This document shows, piece by piece, positions 61,953 to 64,000 of a stretch of DNA of 64,000 nucleotides. The notes beneath the pieces were generated by a model. The model worked only from the letters and a program-made list of their open reading frames with translations, searched no databases and had not been told where the DNA came from. Positions within the stretch are counted from its first letter, which is position 1; each line of letters opens with the position of its first letter. The stretch covers positions 124,001 to 188,000 of the forward strand of contig JAKIUQ010000005.1 in assembly GCA_021647465.1 (NCBI GenBank). Direction: 5' to 3'. This DNA comes from Emcibacter sp. Its GTDB lineage: Bacteria; Pseudomonadota; Alphaproteobacteria; Sphingomonadales; Emcibacteraceae. A program made the position numbers and the translations under genes.

Positions 61953-62657
61953 TTAGCTGGCAACGGCGACGTCATCTTCTTTTTGTTCTGGATCACGTAA
62001 TACATATCCGCGCCCCCAAACAGTTTCGATGTAATTTTCACCGCAAATGGCCATCAGTTTCTTGCGTAATTTACAAATAAAAACATCAATGATTTTTAAT
62101 TCAGGTTCATCCATGCCGCCGTATAAATGGTTCAGGAACATTTCTTTGGTCAATGTCGTGCTTTTACGCAATGACAGCAGTTCCAGCATGGCATATTCCT
62201 TGCCGGTTAAATGAACGCGCTGTGTATTGACATCAACTGTTTTTGTATCAAGGTTTACGGCCAGTTTTCCGGTGCGAATAATGGATTCTGCATGGCCTTT
62301 TGATCGGCGGATAATCGCTTGAATTCGGGCAACAAGCTCTTCTTTATAAAATGGTTTTGTCAAATAATCATCGGCACCAAAACCAAGCCCTTTTACTTTA
62401 TTTTCCAGTTCACCCATGCCGGACAGGATCAGGATAGGGGTGGTTACTTTTGACAAGCGTAATTTTTTCAGGACATCATACCCATGCATATCCGGTAAAT
62501 TCAGATCAAGCAGGATAATGTCATAATCATATAACTTGCCAAGGTCGATACCTTCTTCACCAAGGTCCGTACTGTAAATATTAAAGCCTTCTGCTGTTAA
62601 CATTAACTCGATACTTTTTGACGTGGATGGATCATCTTCTATGAGTAAAACGCGCAT
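61953..62657 (-). CDS. ctrA: Cell-cycle response regulator CtrA
   Basis: A 234-residue OmpR-type regulator, close to CtrA throughout: MRVLLIEDDPSTSKSIELML, phosphoacceptor Asp51 in DIILLDLNLPDMHGYDVL, ADDYLTKPFYKEEL, and the DNA-binding domain with LTGKEYAMLELLSLRKSTTLTKEMFLNHLYGG and FICKLRKKL. CtrA governs cell-cycle and, in many alphaproteobacteria, motility genes by binding TTAA-N7-TTAA sites. Its place between the chemotaxis operon and fliI fits the motility role. It lacks the C-terminal degron-like end (AA) of Caulobacter, ending VAVAS. Confidence 0.95.
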   Translation of the reverse strand: MRVLLIEDDPSTSKSIELMLTAEGFNIYSTDLGEEGIDLGKLYDYDIILLDLNLPDMHGYDVLKKLRLSKVTTPILILSGMGELENKVKGLGFGADDYLTKPFYKEELVARIQAIIRRSKGHAESIIRTGKLAVNLDTKTVDVNTQRVHLTGKEYAMLELLSLRKSTTLTKEMFLNHLYGGMDEPELKIIDVFICKLRKKLMAICGENYIETVWGRGYVLRDPEQKEDDVAVAS

Positions 62658-62998
62658 TTAGAACCCTTCATGTTTTATGTTTTTTTAAATATATTAATGT
62701 TTAAAATATGTTGTTAACCTCTTCTTGTTAACTATTATTAACACAATTGGTTAACAAAAGGTAACCAAGGTCATAAAATATGATGTTTCCCTCGGAAATG
62801 TTAATGATATAATTCCAGCAATATCGCCTTTTTGCATAGTAAGTCATTGAAATATAAGAAGATTAATGAATATTACTGAATATTTAAGTTAATGATAATT
62901 TAAAAGAAAATATTATCATTTTTTGTATATTTTTCTGTGATAGCGGCCCTATTTAGCGTATCATAGGCTGTAATTACCTAAAATCATTGTGGATCGCC
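62658..62998. other. AT-rich divergent region between ctrA and fliI
   Basis: About 340 bases with no gene, holding the promoters of ctrA (minus) and fliI (plus). Seven TTAA words cluster at 62685-62754, several as GTTAAC, but none are exactly seven bases apart. One exact CtrA-type site lies at 62889-62903. Confidence 0.7.
62889..62903. promoter_or_regulatory. Candidate CtrA-binding site
   Basis: TTAA (62889-62892), seven bases, TTAA (62900-62903) exactly matches the CtrA consensus TTAA-N7-TTAA. It lies about 95 bases before the fliI start and 230 bases from ctrA, so it may control fliI, ctrA or both. In such AT-rich sequence chance matches are possible. Confidence 0.5.
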
Positions 62999-64000
62999 GT
63001 GTATAGTTTGAAAGCTGAAATAGAAAGAATGAATAGCTGGCGCTTTTATGGCCGGGTTGTTGGTATTCAAGGGCTTTTGGTTGAGGTTGCCGGCGCGCAA
63101 GGGTCGTTAAGCATTGGATCGCGCGTTAATCTATTGTCACGTCAGGATAAAGTTGTTGCCTGTGAGGTCGTTGGTTTCAAGGCGGACCGGGCGTTGCTCA
63201 TGTCTTATTCAATGCTCGAAGGCGTTGGCGTTGGCTGTCAGGCTTTTGTTGAGGGCGAAACGCCAGTTGCCCATCCTTCAAATCAATGGTTGGGCCGCGT
63301 GATTAACGCCATGGGGGAACCTATTGATGGCAAGGGGCCCATAAAACCCGGGGCAGAAGCTTATCCCATCCGTGCACAGCCGCCACCGGCACATTTGCGC
63401 CAGCGCGTTGGCGGCAAAATTGACTTGGGGGTACGAACGTTAAATACTTTTGTTACCTGCTGCAAGGGACAAAGAATGGGTATTTTCGCCGGTTCAGGTG
63501 TTGGTAAATCCATTCTTTTGTCAATGTTTGCCCGCTATGCCAGATCAGATGTATCTGTTATCGGCCTTATTGGGGAGAGGGGCCGAGAGGTTCAGGAATT
63601 TATTGAGGATGACCTTGGCCCCGAGGGGCTGGCCAGAAGCGTCGTTGTCGTGGCCACTTCTGATGAAACGGCGCTTATGCGGCGCCAAGCTGCCTATCTG
63701 ACGTTAACCGTCAGCGAATATTTTCGGGATCAGGGTAATGATGTTCTATGTTTAATGGATAGTGTCACCCGATTTGCCATGGCGCAAAGGGAGATTGGTC
63801 TGGCCGGGGGGGAACCACCGGCCAGCAAAGGCTATACGCCGACGGTATTTACAGAATTGCCAAGGCTTCTGGAGCGGGCTGGCCCCGGCATCGATAAGGG
63901 CATTGATACGGGCTCTATCACGGGGCTCTTTACGGTTCTGGTAGAGGGGGATGATCATAATGAACCTATATCAGATGCGGTGCGGGGTATTTTGGATGGC
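62999..64000 (+). CDS. fliI: Flagellum-specific ATP synthase FliI (3' end outside window)
   Basis: The first 334 codons of the flagellar export ATPase; the frame is still open at the window edge. Residues match FliI: FYGRVVGIQGLLVEV, WLGRVINAMGEPIDGKGP, RQRVGGKIDLGVRTLNTFVTCCKGQRMGIFAGSGVGKS (Walker A at the end), VIGLIGERGREVQEFI, LCLMDSVTRFAMAQREIGLAGGEPP and YTPTVFTELPRLLERAG. GTG 62999 gives the usual N-terminal helix before FYGRV; ATG 63029 would shorten it to three residues before that point. It powers unfolding and export of flagellar proteins with FliH/FliJ. Confidence 0.95.
   Translation, partial: MYSLKAEIERMNSWRFYGRVVGIQGLLVEVAGAQGSLSIGSRVNLLSRQDKVVACEVVGFKADRALLMSYSMLEGVGVGCQAFVEGETPVAHPSNQWLGRVINAMGEPIDGKGPIKPGAEAYPIRAQPPPAHLRQRVGGKIDLGVRTLNTFVTCCKGQRMGIFAGSGVGKSILLSMFARYARSDVSVIGLIGERGREVQEFIEDDLGPEGLARSVVVVATSDETALMRRQAAYLTLTVSEYFRDQGNDVLCLMDSVTRFAMAQREIGLAGGEPPASKGYTPTVFTELPRLLERAGPGIDKGIDTGSITGLFTVLVEGDDHNEPISDAVRGILDG

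Noticed and set aside
62685..62754. Multiple CtrA boxes directly upstream of ctrA
   Set aside because: Seven TTAA words occur but none are spaced by exactly seven bases; AT-rich sequence makes such words frequent.

Overview
The window looks like a chromosomal segment of a motile, facultatively anaerobic alphaproteobacterium of moderate G+C. The main evidence is the CtrA response regulator, a ChpT-type histidine phosphotransferase beside a chemotaxis operon, a candidate CtrA box upstream of fliI, and ordinary housekeeping genes (lnt, pyrD, ilvD, nadA/nadC, galE, cysQ). I cannot name the genus from sequence alone. No rRNA, tRNA, CRISPR array, transposase or integrase was seen.

Layout. 1-6.3 kb: the end of a corC-like gene, lnt, an XRE regulator, a DUF952 protein, pyrD, an ArsC-like protein and an unusual IlvB-like thiamine-diphosphate enzyme. 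6.4-11.1 kb: what looks like a nitric-oxide or nitrosative-stress module. It has an Rrf2 regulator without the usual Fe-S cysteines, three related GNAT domains, a DUF2249 protein, a 12-TM heme-copper/NnrS-like membrane protein and a hemerythrin. Two of its promoters share a palindrome. 11.1-11.8 kb: a secreted nuclease and a small DUF1737 gene.

11.9-35.9 kb: an anaerobic aromatic-degradation island. The minus-strand operon oah-bcrC-bcrB-bcrA-bcrD-fdx encodes a Thauera-type ATP-dependent benzoyl-CoA reductase, its ferredoxin and the ring-opening hydrolase. Divergent from it lie korA-korB (2-oxoglutarate:ferredoxin oxidoreductase, which can re-reduce the ferredoxin) and a RidA protein. galE follows. 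A second minus-strand operon of eleven genes (35895 down to 22653) reads had, dch, an AMP-dependent acyl-CoA ligase, a PanE-like reductase, a fused HAD-ECH beta-oxidation enzyme, an SDR, hcrC-hcrA-hcrB (4-hydroxybenzoyl-CoA reductase), and finally a one-subunit HgdB/BcrC-family iron-sulfur protein with its own ATP-dependent activator. Together these cover 4-hydroxybenzoyl-CoA to benzoyl-CoA to dienoyl-CoA to 6-hydroxy- and 6-oxo-cyclohexenoyl-CoA to 3-hydroxypimelyl-CoA and on into beta-oxidation. The terminal pair resembles double-cubane-cluster proteins and is the best candidate here for an undescribed activity.

36-54.9 kb: envelope and housekeeping genes. These include a type Vd patatin autotransporter, small secreted TPR and Sel1 proteins, ilvD, beta-barrel proteins, a threonine dehydratase, an M28 peptidase, PepSY and PAP2 membrane proteins, a TPR-TonB protein, nadA-nadC, an LbtU-like porin, LysE and cysQ. 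55-64 kb: signalling and motility genes chpT, cheA (with two CheW-like domains and a receiver), cheW, cheY, cheB and cheR, a strong bidirectional terminator, ctrA on the other strand, and the start of fliI, which runs off the end.
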